A stretch of 40,815 nucleotides of DNA from Acetobacteraceae bacterium (GTDB lineage Bacteria; Pseudomonadota; Alphaproteobacteria; Acetobacterales; Acetobacteraceae): NCBI GenBank assembly GCA_019750475.1, contig JAIEOO010000099.1, positions 1-40,815 on the forward strand, read 5' to 3'. The notes under the pieces were generated by a model, which had not been told where the DNA came from, made no database searches, and was given only the letters and a program-made list of their open reading frames with translations. Position 1 is the stretch's first letter. Every line of letters begins with the position of its first letter. The position numbers and the translations under genes are program-made. Positions 34,052 through 40,815 of the stretch are shown piece by piece.

Positions 34052-35143
34052 ATGCCGTTCGACTCCCGCAGCTTCCCCGTCATGCCCGCCGAGCGGGGGG
34101 ACCGCGCGAATCCGCGCGCCATCGCGGCCTGGCTGCTCTCTGTCGCCGGCCTCGTCTGGATCATGGTGGCCATCGGCGGCGCCACACGGCTGACGGGCTC
34201 CGGCCTGTCCATCATGGAGTGGGCGCCGCTGTCCGGCACGCTGCCCCCGCTGTCCGAGGCCGAGTGGCAGCGCCTGTATGACCTCTACCGCACCATCCCG
34301 CAGTACCAGCTCGTCAACGCGGGCTTCGGGATGGAGGGGTTCAAGCAGATCTTCTGGCTGGAGTGGGTCCATCGCTTCTGGGGCCGGCTGATCGGCCTCG
34401 CTTACTTTCTGCCCCTGCTCTGGTTCACCGTCCGCGGCGCCGTGCCGCGCGCCTCGCGCACGCGGCTATGGTTGCTGCTCGCGCTCGGCGGCCTGCAAGG
34501 CGCGATCGGCTGGTTCATGGTCGCCTCCGGCTTCGACGCCGACCGCACCGCCGTCTCGCCATACCGGCTCGTGCTGCATCTCGGCATGGCCTTCCTGCTG
34601 TTCGGGCTGCTGACCTGGACCGCGCTCGGCCTCCTGCGGCCGGAGCCGCTCTCCCTGCCGGGCGAGGCGCGCGCGAAGGTGCGGGCCTGGCTCGTCGCCG
34701 CCTTCTGGCTCGCGGTCGCGACCATGCTGGCGGGCGGGTTCGTCGCCGGCATCCGCGCGGGCTTCTCCTACAACACCTTCCCGCTGATGGACGGGCGGCT
34801 GGTGCCCGAGGGCTACTTCGACCTCTCGCCGACGTGGAAGAACCTGACCGCCAACATCGCCGCGGTGCAGTTCAACCACCGGATTCTGGCCACGCTGACC
34901 GGCGTGGCGGCGCTGGCGGCGGCGCTGGCCGCCTGGCGATGGCTGCCGCGCGGACAGGCCCGCGGCGCCGTGCTGATCTTCGCCGCGACGGTGACCGGGC
35001 AATACGCCCTCGGCGTCGTCACGCTGCTGCACGTCGTTCCCGTGTCGCTCGGCACGCTGCATCAGACCGTCGCCGTCGGCGTGCTGGCCACCGGACTCGT
35101 CGCGCTGCACGCGCTGCGGCGGGGACGGGACCCGACGCCGTGA
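34052..35143 (+). CDS. ctaA: Heme A synthase (CtaA/Cox15, type 2)
   Basis: 363 residues with about eight hydrophobic spans. Heme A synthase oxidises the C8 methyl of heme O to a formyl group, for aa3-type cytochrome oxidase. Cox15-type signatures are present: GGATRLTGSGLSIMEWAP (42-59), a long first loop, EWVHRFWGRLIGLAY with H107, RAGFSYNTFPLMDG, the NHRILA stretch and GTLHQTVAVG. Paired histidines in these helices bind the two hemes. No other oxidase assembly genes are nearby. A Met at residue 11 (34082) is an alternative start. The stop overlaps the next gene's GTG, coupling it to a large sensor kinase, an unexpected partner. Confidence 0.95.
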   Translation: MPFDSRSFPVMPAERGDRANPRAIAAWLLSVAGLVWIMVAIGGATRLTGSGLSIMEWAPLSGTLPPLSEAEWQRLYDLYRTIPQYQLVNAGFGMEGFKQIFWLEWVHRFWGRLIGLAYFLPLLWFTVRGAVPRASRTRLWLLLALGGLQGAIGWFMVASGFDADRTAVSPYRLVLHLGMAFLLFGLLTWTALGLLRPEPLSLPGEARAKVRAWLVAAFWLAVATMLAGGFVAGIRAGFSYNTFPLMDGRLVPEGYFDLSPTWKNLTANIAAVQFNHRILATLTGVAALAAALAAWRWLPRGQARGAVLIFAATVTGQYALGVVTLLHVVPVSLGTLHQTVAVGVLATGLVALHALRRGRDPTP

Positions 35144-38100
35144 ACCTTCAGGAGGACCTCCGCCTTCGCGCCCTAGAGGCCCTGCCCTGCCCGATTGCCG
35201 TGTTCGACGCGGGGCGCAGGCTCGTCCTGTCCAACGCGGCCCTGGCGCGGGTGCTGTCGGCCGATCCCAGCGCCCTCCCGCTGGGACTGCCGCTGGCCGA
35301 CGCGCTCCACCTCATCGCCTATTGCGGCCTGCTCTCCCGGGGAGAGGCCGAATTGCTGCTGGCCTCCCTGGGCGCTGAGCCGGAGCCGCGCAGCCACGCG
35401 CTGAGCCTGCCCGATGGCCGGCGTTTCGAGATGCAGTTCCGCGCGATGCCCGGCGGCGGGCTGCTGCTGCTGCTGCTGGATCGCACCGACGAGGCGAGGG
35501 CCCGCGTCGCCGCGGAGGCCGAGGTGGCACGGCTGATGGACGTGGTCGCGCGGCTCGGCAGCGGCGTCGCCATCTACGACGCGGAGGCGCGGCTTCGCCT
35601 CAGCAACCCGGCCTATGCCAGCCTGATCGGCCTGCCCCCTTCGGTGACGCTGCCCGGGCGCAGCCTGACCGATCTGGTGGCCGAGCAGGCGCAGCGCGGC
35701 GAATTCGGGCCCGTCCCGGTCGAAGCGATGGTGCAGGCCGCGCAGGCGCGCGACCGCAGCCGGCGCCGCGTGCACGAGCGCCGGCGGCCGAACGGCGCGG
35801 TCATCCGTTTCGAGAACCAGCCCCTGCCGGAGGGCGGCTGGCTGTCGGAGGTGACGGACGTCACCCTGGAACGCCGGGCCGAGCTCGAGGCCAGCCGGCG
35901 CGCCGCCCTGCACGATGCCGTGATGTCGGTGCTGCCGATCGGCGTCCTCGTCTTCGGTCCCGACCGCCGCGTGGCGATGGTCAATCCGGCCTACAACCGG
36001 ATCGTCGCCGACAGCCCCGTGGCTCCCGGCGAAACCATGCGGGAGCTGCTGCTGCGGCGCGCGCGGCAGGGACAGTACGGGCCCGGCGACCCGGTGCAGC
36101 AGGTGGACGAGATCATCGCGAGCCTCGCCCAGCCGAAGACCTACATGCGGGAACGGCCGGGCGGCACCATCACCCTGCACCGGTCGGTCCCCCTGCCCGA
36201 CGGCGGGCAGGTCGTCGTCGTCAGCGACGAGACGCAGCTCCACAAGGCCCAGGAAGAGGCGCGGCGGCGCAACGAGATCCTGACCGCGATGATCGAGAAC
36301 ACGCGGCACGGGATCGCCCTGTTCGACAAGGACGGCGTCACCGTCGCGGCGAACACCCTGGCCGAGGAGTTCTGCGGCCTGCCCAAGGGCAGCTTCCGGC
36401 CCGGCGCCCACATCAACGATCTGCGGGCCCTGCAGCTGCGCGACGACGCGCACGCGGGCAGCCCCGAGACGCGGCGCTGGCTCGAGGACCGGCTGACGCG
36501 CCCGCTCCGCGCGCCGGAGCGCTACACGCGCCGGCGGACCGACGGCCGCGTCATCGAGGTCGTGACCGACCAGCTCGCCGATGGCGGCTATGTCCGCTCC
36601 TTCACGAATGTGACCGCGCTCTTCGAGGCGGAGGAGGAAGCTCGGCGCCGGGCGGAGGTCACGCAGGCCCTGCTGGAATCGGTCCGTCACACCCTCGCGC
36701 TGTACGGGCCCGACCGCCGCTGCATCGCGGCGAACGGCCTCGTCTCCGAGCTGGCCGGCTTCTCCACCTCGGATGAGGTCATCGGCGTCCCCTTCGAGGA
36801 GGTGATCGCCCGGCAGGCGAAGCGGGAATGGCCCGACGATCCCGCCCGGCAGGCCGCGTTCCGCGAGCAGATGGCCGCGCTCGACCGCTCCGTGCCGATC
36901 CGGTACCAGCGCCGGCTGGAGGATGGGCGGGTGTTCGACGTCGCCTCCGACCCGACACCGAATGGCGGCTTCGCCGTCTGCATCAGCGACATCACGCCGC
37001 TGGTCCAGGCCGAGGAGGAAGCCCAGCGCCGCGCCGAGCGGCTGCAGGCGATGATCTCGAACAGCCGCCAGGGCGTGCTGCTCTACGACGCGGATGACCG
37101 GCTGGTGGCCGCCAACGACCTCGCCGGCGAGCTGACCGGCATCCCGGACCTCACGTCGCGCCTCGGCATCCATCTGCACGAGCTGCTGGCCGAGCAGGCG
37201 CGTCGCGGCCGCGAGCTGGGGCTCGCGGAAGCCGATGAGATCGAGGTGGAGCTCGTGCGGCTCGACCGCACGCGGCCGCAACGCGGGACGCGTCCCGGTC
37301 ACGGCGGCCGCGTGCTCGACGTGGCGTCCGATCCGGTGCCGGGCGGCGGCTTCGTCGTCTCGATCGCGGACGTGACGCCGCTCGCGGCGGCCAAGGCCGA
37401 GGCCGAGCAGAGCGCCGCGGCGCTGCGCGCCACGCTCAACGCCACGCAGCACGGCGTGGTGCTCTTCAGCGCCGACGCGAGGGTGGTCGTGGCCAACGAC
37501 CTGATGGCGCGCATCGCCGGCTTCGGCTCGGCGGCGGAGATGGTCGGCCTGACCGCCGCCGAGGTGATCGCCAACCAGGCCCGGCACGAATACGGCAAGG
37601 ACATCGATCCGGCGCCCTTCGTCACGACCTACACCGCGCTCGATCGCTCGCAGCGGCACCGCTACACGCGCCGCACCGGCGACGGCCGTGTCGTGAGCGT
37701 CGTGTCGGACCCGATGGCCGAGGGCGGCTACGTCCTGACCGTCACCGACATCACGGCCCTCGTCACCGCGCAGGAGACGGCGGAGCGCCAGGCCGCCGTG
37801 ATGCGGGCGGCGCTGAACGCCTCGCGCCACGGTCTGGCGCTGTTCGGCGGCGAGGGCGGCGCGCGCATCGTCGCCGCCAACGAGCTGTTCGCCCAGATGA
37901 CCGGCTTCTCCTCGGGCGGCGCCATGCTGGGCCTCGACATGCCTTCCGTCATCCGGTCCTACGCGGCGATGGAGCACCCGGGCGATGCCGCGGCGGCGGC
38001 CCGTCTCGCCCAGCGGCTGGAGGCCGCGGCGCTGGAAGGGCGGTTCCAGCACCGCCGCCGCGACGGCCGCGTGCTCGACGTCGCGAACGATCCCACGGCC

Positions 38101-39270
38101 GATGGCGGCTTCTCCGTCTCGCTGAGCGACGTGACGCCGCTCGTCGCGGCGGAGACGGCGGCGCGCGAGCGGGCCGCGCACCTCACGGCCATGCTCGACA
38201 ACATCCGCCACGGCATCGCGCTGTTCGATGCGCAGGCGCGGATCGTCGCCGTCAACCCCAAGATGTACGAGCTGCTCAGCCTGCCGGCGGACGCGCTGGC
38301 GCCCGGCCGGACGCTGGCCGAGATGGTCGCGGCCCTCAAGGCGCGCGGGGAGTACGGGGAGGGCGAGGAGGCCGAGCGACAGGCCGAGGCGATCGTCTCG
38401 CGCGACCGCAGGCAGGCCTTCCGGGCCGTGCGCGAGCGCGGCAACGGCCGGACGCTCGATGCCGTGTCCGACCCCACGCCCGATGGGGGCTTCGTCCTCA
38501 CCTTCACCGACATCACCGAGGACCGCGCCGTCCGCGCCGAGCTCGAGCGCGCGCGGCAGGCCGCCGAGGCCGCGAGCCTCGCGAAGTCCCGCTTCCTCGC
38601 GACGATGAGCCACGAGCTGCGCACCCCGCTCAACGCCGTCATCGGCTTCTCCGAGGCGCTGAAGGCCGGCATCGCTCCCGACCAGACCGCCGAATTCGCC
38701 GAGGCGATCCACGAAGCGGGCCGCCACCTGCTGTCGCTCATCGACGACATCCTCGACGTCACCCGGGCCGAGGCCGGCGCCCTGCCCGTGCTGGAGGAGC
38801 GCGTGGACGCCGCCCGGGCGGTGCAGGATGCGGCCCGCCTGATGGGACCCGCGGCCGACGCCGGCCGGCTGCGCCTGATCCAGGAGGTCGAGCCTGGTCT
38901 GCCCGCGCTGCGCGGCGACGGCCGGCGCCTGCACCAGATCCTGCTCAACCTGCTGTCGAACGCGGTGAAGTTCACGCCCGAAGGCGGCGAGGTGCGCATC
39001 GCCGCGCGGCGCGAAGCCGGCGGCGTGACCTTCCTGGTCACCGACAGCGGCATCGGCATCTCGCCCGCCGACCTGCCGCGCGTCTTCGAGCCCTTCATGC
39101 AGGCCGACAGCTCCCTGTCCCGCCGCTTCGGCGGCTCCGGCCTCGGCCTGCCGCTGTCGCGCGTCCTCGCCGAAGCCCAGGGCGCCACGCTGACGCTGGA
39201 CAGCGCGCCCGCCGGTGGCACAAGCGTCCGGCTGCACTTCCCCGCGTCGCGCCTCTGGGCGCCGGAGTGA
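35140..39270 (+). CDS. Soluble histidine kinase with nine tandem PAS domains
   Basis: 1,376 residues from a GTG overlapping the ctaA stop (35140-35143). Nine PAS (PAS_7-type) repeats run at about 11-115, 132-243, 256-366, 379-493, 507-621, 633-748, 760-873, 885-1001 and 1013-1127. Each opens with a motif like RHGIALFD and closes with a GGxxVxxxDVTPL-like strand. The HisKA box has H1158 in MSHELRTPLNAVIGF. The ATPase domain has N1270-N1274 (NLLSNAVKF), DSGIGIS near 1302 and GGSGLGLPLS near 1331. There is no membrane helix, receiver or HPt domain, and no response regulator nearby, so it is an orphan cytosolic kinase. Helical linkers rich in EEARRRAE join the repeats. What the PAS domains bind cannot be read. 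Confidence 0.92.
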   Translation: MNLQEDLRLRALEALPCPIAVFDAGRRLVLSNAALARVLSADPSALPLGLPLADALHLIAYCGLLSRGEAELLLASLGAEPEPRSHALSLPDGRRFEMQFRAMPGGGLLLLLLDRTDEARARVAAEAEVARLMDVVARLGSGVAIYDAEARLRLSNPAYASLIGLPPSVTLPGRSLTDLVAEQAQRGEFGPVPVEAMVQAAQARDRSRRRVHERRRPNGAVIRFENQPLPEGGWLSEVTDVTLERRAELEASRRAALHDAVMSVLPIGVLVFGPDRRVAMVNPAYNRIVADSPVAPGETMRELLLRRARQGQYGPGDPVQQVDEIIASLAQPKTYMRERPGGTITLHRSVPLPDGGQVVVVSDETQLHKAQEEARRRNEILTAMIENTRHGIALFDKDGVTVAANTLAEEFCGLPKGSFRPGAHINDLRALQLRDDAHAGSPETRRWLEDRLTRPLRAPERYTRRRTDGRVIEVVTDQLADGGYVRSFTNVTALFEAEEEARRRAEVTQALLESVRHTLALYGPDRRCIAANGLVSELAGFSTSDEVIGVPFEEVIARQAKREWPDDPARQAAFREQMAALDRSVPIRYQRRLEDGRVFDVASDPTPNGGFAVCISDITPLVQAEEEAQRRAERLQAMISNSRQGVLLYDADDRLVAANDLAGELTGIPDLTSRLGIHLHELLAEQARRGRELGLAEADEIEVELVRLDRTRPQRGTRPGHGGRVLDVASDPVPGGGFVVSIADVTPLAAAKAEAEQSAAALRATLNATQHGVVLFSADARVVVANDLMARIAGFGSAAEMVGLTAAEVIANQARHEYGKDIDPAPFVTTYTALDRSQRHRYTRRTGDGRVVSVVSDPMAEGGYVLTVTDITALVTAQETAERQAAVMRAALNASRHGLALFGGEGGARIVAANELFAQMTGFSSGGAMLGLDMPSVIRSYAAMEHPGDAAAAARLAQRLEAAALEGRFQHRRRDGRVLDVANDPTADGGFSVSLSDVTPLVAAETAARERAAHLTAMLDNIRHGIALFDAQARIVAVNPKMYELLSLPADALAPGRTLAEMVAALKARGEYGEGEEAERQAEAIVSRDRRQAFRAVRERGNGRTLDAVSDPTPDGGFVLTFTDITEDRAVRAELERARQAAEAASLAKSRFLATMSHELRTPLNAVIGFSEALKAGIAPDQTAEFAEAIHEAGRHLLSLIDDILDVTRAEAGALPVLEERVDAARAVQDAARLMGPAADAGRLRLIQEVEPGLPALRGDGRRLHQILLNLLSNAVKFTPEGGEVRIAARREAGGVTFLVTDSGIGISPADLPRVFEPFMQADSSLSRRFGGSGLGLPLSRVLAEAQGATLTLDSAPAGGTSVRLHFPASRLWAPE

Positions 39271-39274
39271 CCCC

Positions 39275-40708
39275 ATGCCCCTCGACACCGCGCTCTCCGT
39301 CACCGACCGCCTGTTCTTCGCCGAACTCGACCGCGACGCGGCTTCGCGCCGGCTGCGCGACGCGACCGCCGGCTGCGAGGACGGGGAGCTGTTCCTCGAA
39401 TACCGGGAGAGCGAGGCGATCAGTCTCGAGGACGGGCGCATCCGCAACGCGGCCTATGACACCTCCCGCGGGTTCGGGCTGCGCGCGATCTCGGGCGAGG
39501 CGGCGGGCTACGCCCATTCGGGCGAGCTGACGGACGCCGCGCTCGCCCGCGCCGCCGCCACCGTCGCCGCCGTGCGGCAGGGGCGGAGCGGCACGCTCGA
39601 CGTCGGGCCGCGGCGGACCAACGAGCGCCTCTACGAGGCCGCGAACCCGCTCCAGGCGATGGACTTCGCCGCCAAGACCGAGCTGCTGCTGGAGCTCGAC
39701 GCCTATGCCCGCGGCCTCGACCCCCGCGTGGTGCAGGTCATGGCCTCGATCACGGGCGAGTGGCAGGCCGTGCAGATCCTGCGCCCGGATGGTGAGCGCG
39801 TCGCGGATCTGCGCCCCCTCGTGCGTTTCAACGTCTCCGTCGTCGTCGAGGAGAATGGCCGCCGAGAAACGGGCAGCTTCGGCACGGGCGGCCGCTTCGC
39901 CTATGGCCGCGTGCTCGACAATGGGGGCTGGCAGGCCGGCGCGCGGGAGGCGCTGCGCCAGGCGGTCGTCAACCTCTCCGCCGTTCCGGCCCCGGCCGGC
40001 GAGATGGAGGTCGTCCTCGGCCCCGGCTGGCCCGGCATCCTGCTGCACGAGGCGATCGGCCACGGCCTCGAGGGCGACTTCAACCGCAAGAAGACCAGCG
40101 CCTTCGCCGGCCTCGTCGGCCAGCGCGTCGCCGCACCCGGCGTGACCGTCGTGGATGACGGCACCATCCCCGATCGCCGCGGATCGCTCACCGTGGACGA
40201 CGAGGGCACGCCGTCCGGCCGCACCGTCATGATCGAGGACGGCATCCTGCGCGGCTTCATCCAGGACCGGCAGAACGCGCGCCTGATGGGCGTGGCCCCC
40301 ACCGGCAACGGCCGCCGCCAGTCCTTCGCGCACATCCCGATGCCGCGCATGACGAACACCATCATGCTCAACGGCGCGCACGATCCGGCCGAGATCCTCT
40401 CCTCGGTGAAGCGCGGGGTCTACGCGGTGAACTTCGGCGGCGGGCAGGTGGACATCACCTCGGGCAAGTTCGTCTTCTCGATGAGCGAGGCCTACCTGGT
40501 GGAGGACGGGAAGATCGGCCCGGCGCTCAAGGGCGCGACGCTGATCGGCAACGGCCCGGACAGCCTCACCAAGGTCGAGATGATCGGCAACGACAGCGGC
40601 ATGGACCCTGGCATCGGGACCTGCGGCAAGAACGGCCAGGGCGTTCCCGTCGGCGTCGGCCAGCCGACGCTGAAGATGCGGGGCCTGACCATCGGCGGGA
40701 CCGGGTAA
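39275..40708 (+). CDS. tldD: TldD metalloprotease subunit
   Basis: 477 residues. The zinc motif HEAIGH lies at H258-H263 within LHEAIGHGLEGDFNRK, and a C-terminal cysteine, C450 in GTCGKNGQG, matches the third zinc ligand known from E. coli TldD. TldD forms a heterodimer with PmbA/TldE that degrades unfolded peptides inside a closed chamber. Its partner is encoded here at 2227-3555 on the other strand, some 36 kb away. It starts four bases after the stop of the PAS kinase, with the sequence CCCC between them, so co-transcription with ctaA and the kinase is likely. An upstream in-frame ATG (39215) lies inside the kinase gene and is not used. Confidence 0.95.
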   Translation: MPLDTALSVTDRLFFAELDRDAASRRLRDATAGCEDGELFLEYRESEAISLEDGRIRNAAYDTSRGFGLRAISGEAAGYAHSGELTDAALARAAATVAAVRQGRSGTLDVGPRRTNERLYEAANPLQAMDFAAKTELLLELDAYARGLDPRVVQVMASITGEWQAVQILRPDGERVADLRPLVRFNVSVVVEENGRRETGSFGTGGRFAYGRVLDNGGWQAGAREALRQAVVNLSAVPAPAGEMEVVLGPGWPGILLHEAIGHGLEGDFNRKKTSAFAGLVGQRVAAPGVTVVDDGTIPDRRGSLTVDDEGTPSGRTVMIEDGILRGFIQDRQNARLMGVAPTGNGRRQSFAHIPMPRMTNTIMLNGAHDPAEILSSVKRGVYAVNFGGGQVDITSGKFVFSMSEAYLVEDGKIGPALKGATLIGNGPDSLTKVEMIGNDSGMDPGIGTCGKNGQGVPVGVGQPTLKMRGLTIGGTG

Positions 40709-40711
40709 TCC

Positions 40712-40768
40712 CCGCGACGGTTGCGCGCGTCACTCCGCTGCGCTGCGTCGCGCGCGAGGCCGTCGCGG
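40712..40768 (+). terminator. Strong hairpin after tldD
   Basis: CCGCGACGG (40712-40720) pairs with CCGTCGCGG (40760-40768), and GCGCGCG (40723-40729) with the CGCGCGC inside 40749-40756. This gives a ~16-bp stem with one small internal bulge and a ~19-base loop. It begins three bases after the tldD stop codon. No T tract follows, so it may be a Rho-assisted or RNA-stabilising 3' structure rather than a classic intrinsic terminator. The remaining bases to 40815 show no gene. Confidence 0.6.
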
Positions 40769-40815
40769 CGGCCCCGATCGCGCGGGCCGGGCGCCGCGGA
40801 GGCCTCGCCCCGGGC

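Noticed and set aside
35173-39447. 1,424-codon open frame on the reverse strand opposite the PAS kinase
   Set aside because: It is a high-GC antisense shadow. Its translation is Arg/Gly/Ala/His-rich with no domain, while the plus strand has nine PAS domains and a complete kinase core.
1-40815. tRNA, rRNA, transposase, integrase or phage genes
   Set aside because: None was recognised by eye on either strand. The only mobile-like signal is the pair of non-coding palindromic elements.

Overview
The window is very GC-rich chromosomal DNA with strongly G/C-ending codons and long spurious open frames on both strands. The gene content points to an alphaproteobacterium, most likely of the Acetobacteraceae (a Roseomonas-type organism). 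The evidence is an hprK-rapZ-EIIA-HPr-EI regulatory phosphotransferase block, a short alphaproteobacterial HprK, a tripartite-tricarboxylate (Bug) binding protein, and a squalene-route carotenoid cluster. Taxonomy is inferred from gene content only.

Layout. Positions 1-344 hold no gene I can support. 345-2060 (+) carries fdhD and mobA (molybdenum cofactor and formate dehydrogenase maturation) and a 41-residue membrane peptide. A palindromic terminator zone separates these from 2227-7118 (-): thrC, a DUF29 gene, an M16 peptidase and pmbA/tldE. 7254-9571 is a divergent pair, a cytosine-deaminase-like amidohydrolase (-) and a Bug-type solute receptor (+), separated by a short gap with a perfect 8-bp inverted repeat. 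9645-12373 (+) is a sarcosine-oxidase-like flavoprotein overlapped with an acyl-CoA dehydrogenase.

12451-22718 (+) is the most distinctive region. Two CrtN-family desaturases/oxidases, a CrtO-like acyltransferase and a CrtQ/HpnB-like glycosyltransferase are followed by a single-protein fusion of HpnC and HpnD, then HpnE and an aldehyde dehydrogenase. HpnCD and HpnE would make squalene from farnesyl diphosphate. The CrtN proteins could desaturate and oxidise it, the aldehyde dehydrogenase could make the carotenoid acid, and the glycosyl- and acyltransferases could decorate it. No hopene cyclase or crtM is present, so this reads as a C30 carotenoid-acid glycosyl-ester pathway fed by squalene. 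hpnE is bracketed by two copies of an elaborate four-hairpin inverted-repeat element whose stems are conserved by compensating base changes. The second copy supplies the start codon and first ~33 codons of the aldehyde dehydrogenase.

22745-28718 (-) runs hprK, rapZ, EIIA(Man), ptsH, ptsI and then a chemoreceptor. It is a phosphorelay with no sugar permease in the window, so a regulatory role is likely. 28888-32496 (+) has a threonine dehydratase, an old-yellow-enzyme reductase and an MlrC-type M81 metallopeptidase. 32540-33942 (-) has a VTT/TVP38 membrane protein and a DPM1-like glycosyltransferase. 34052-40708 (+) has heme A synthase (ctaA) overlapping by GTGA with a 1,376-residue soluble histidine kinase carrying nine tandem PAS domains, then tldD, the partner of the pmbA gene 36 kb away. 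A strong hairpin closes the tldD transcript.
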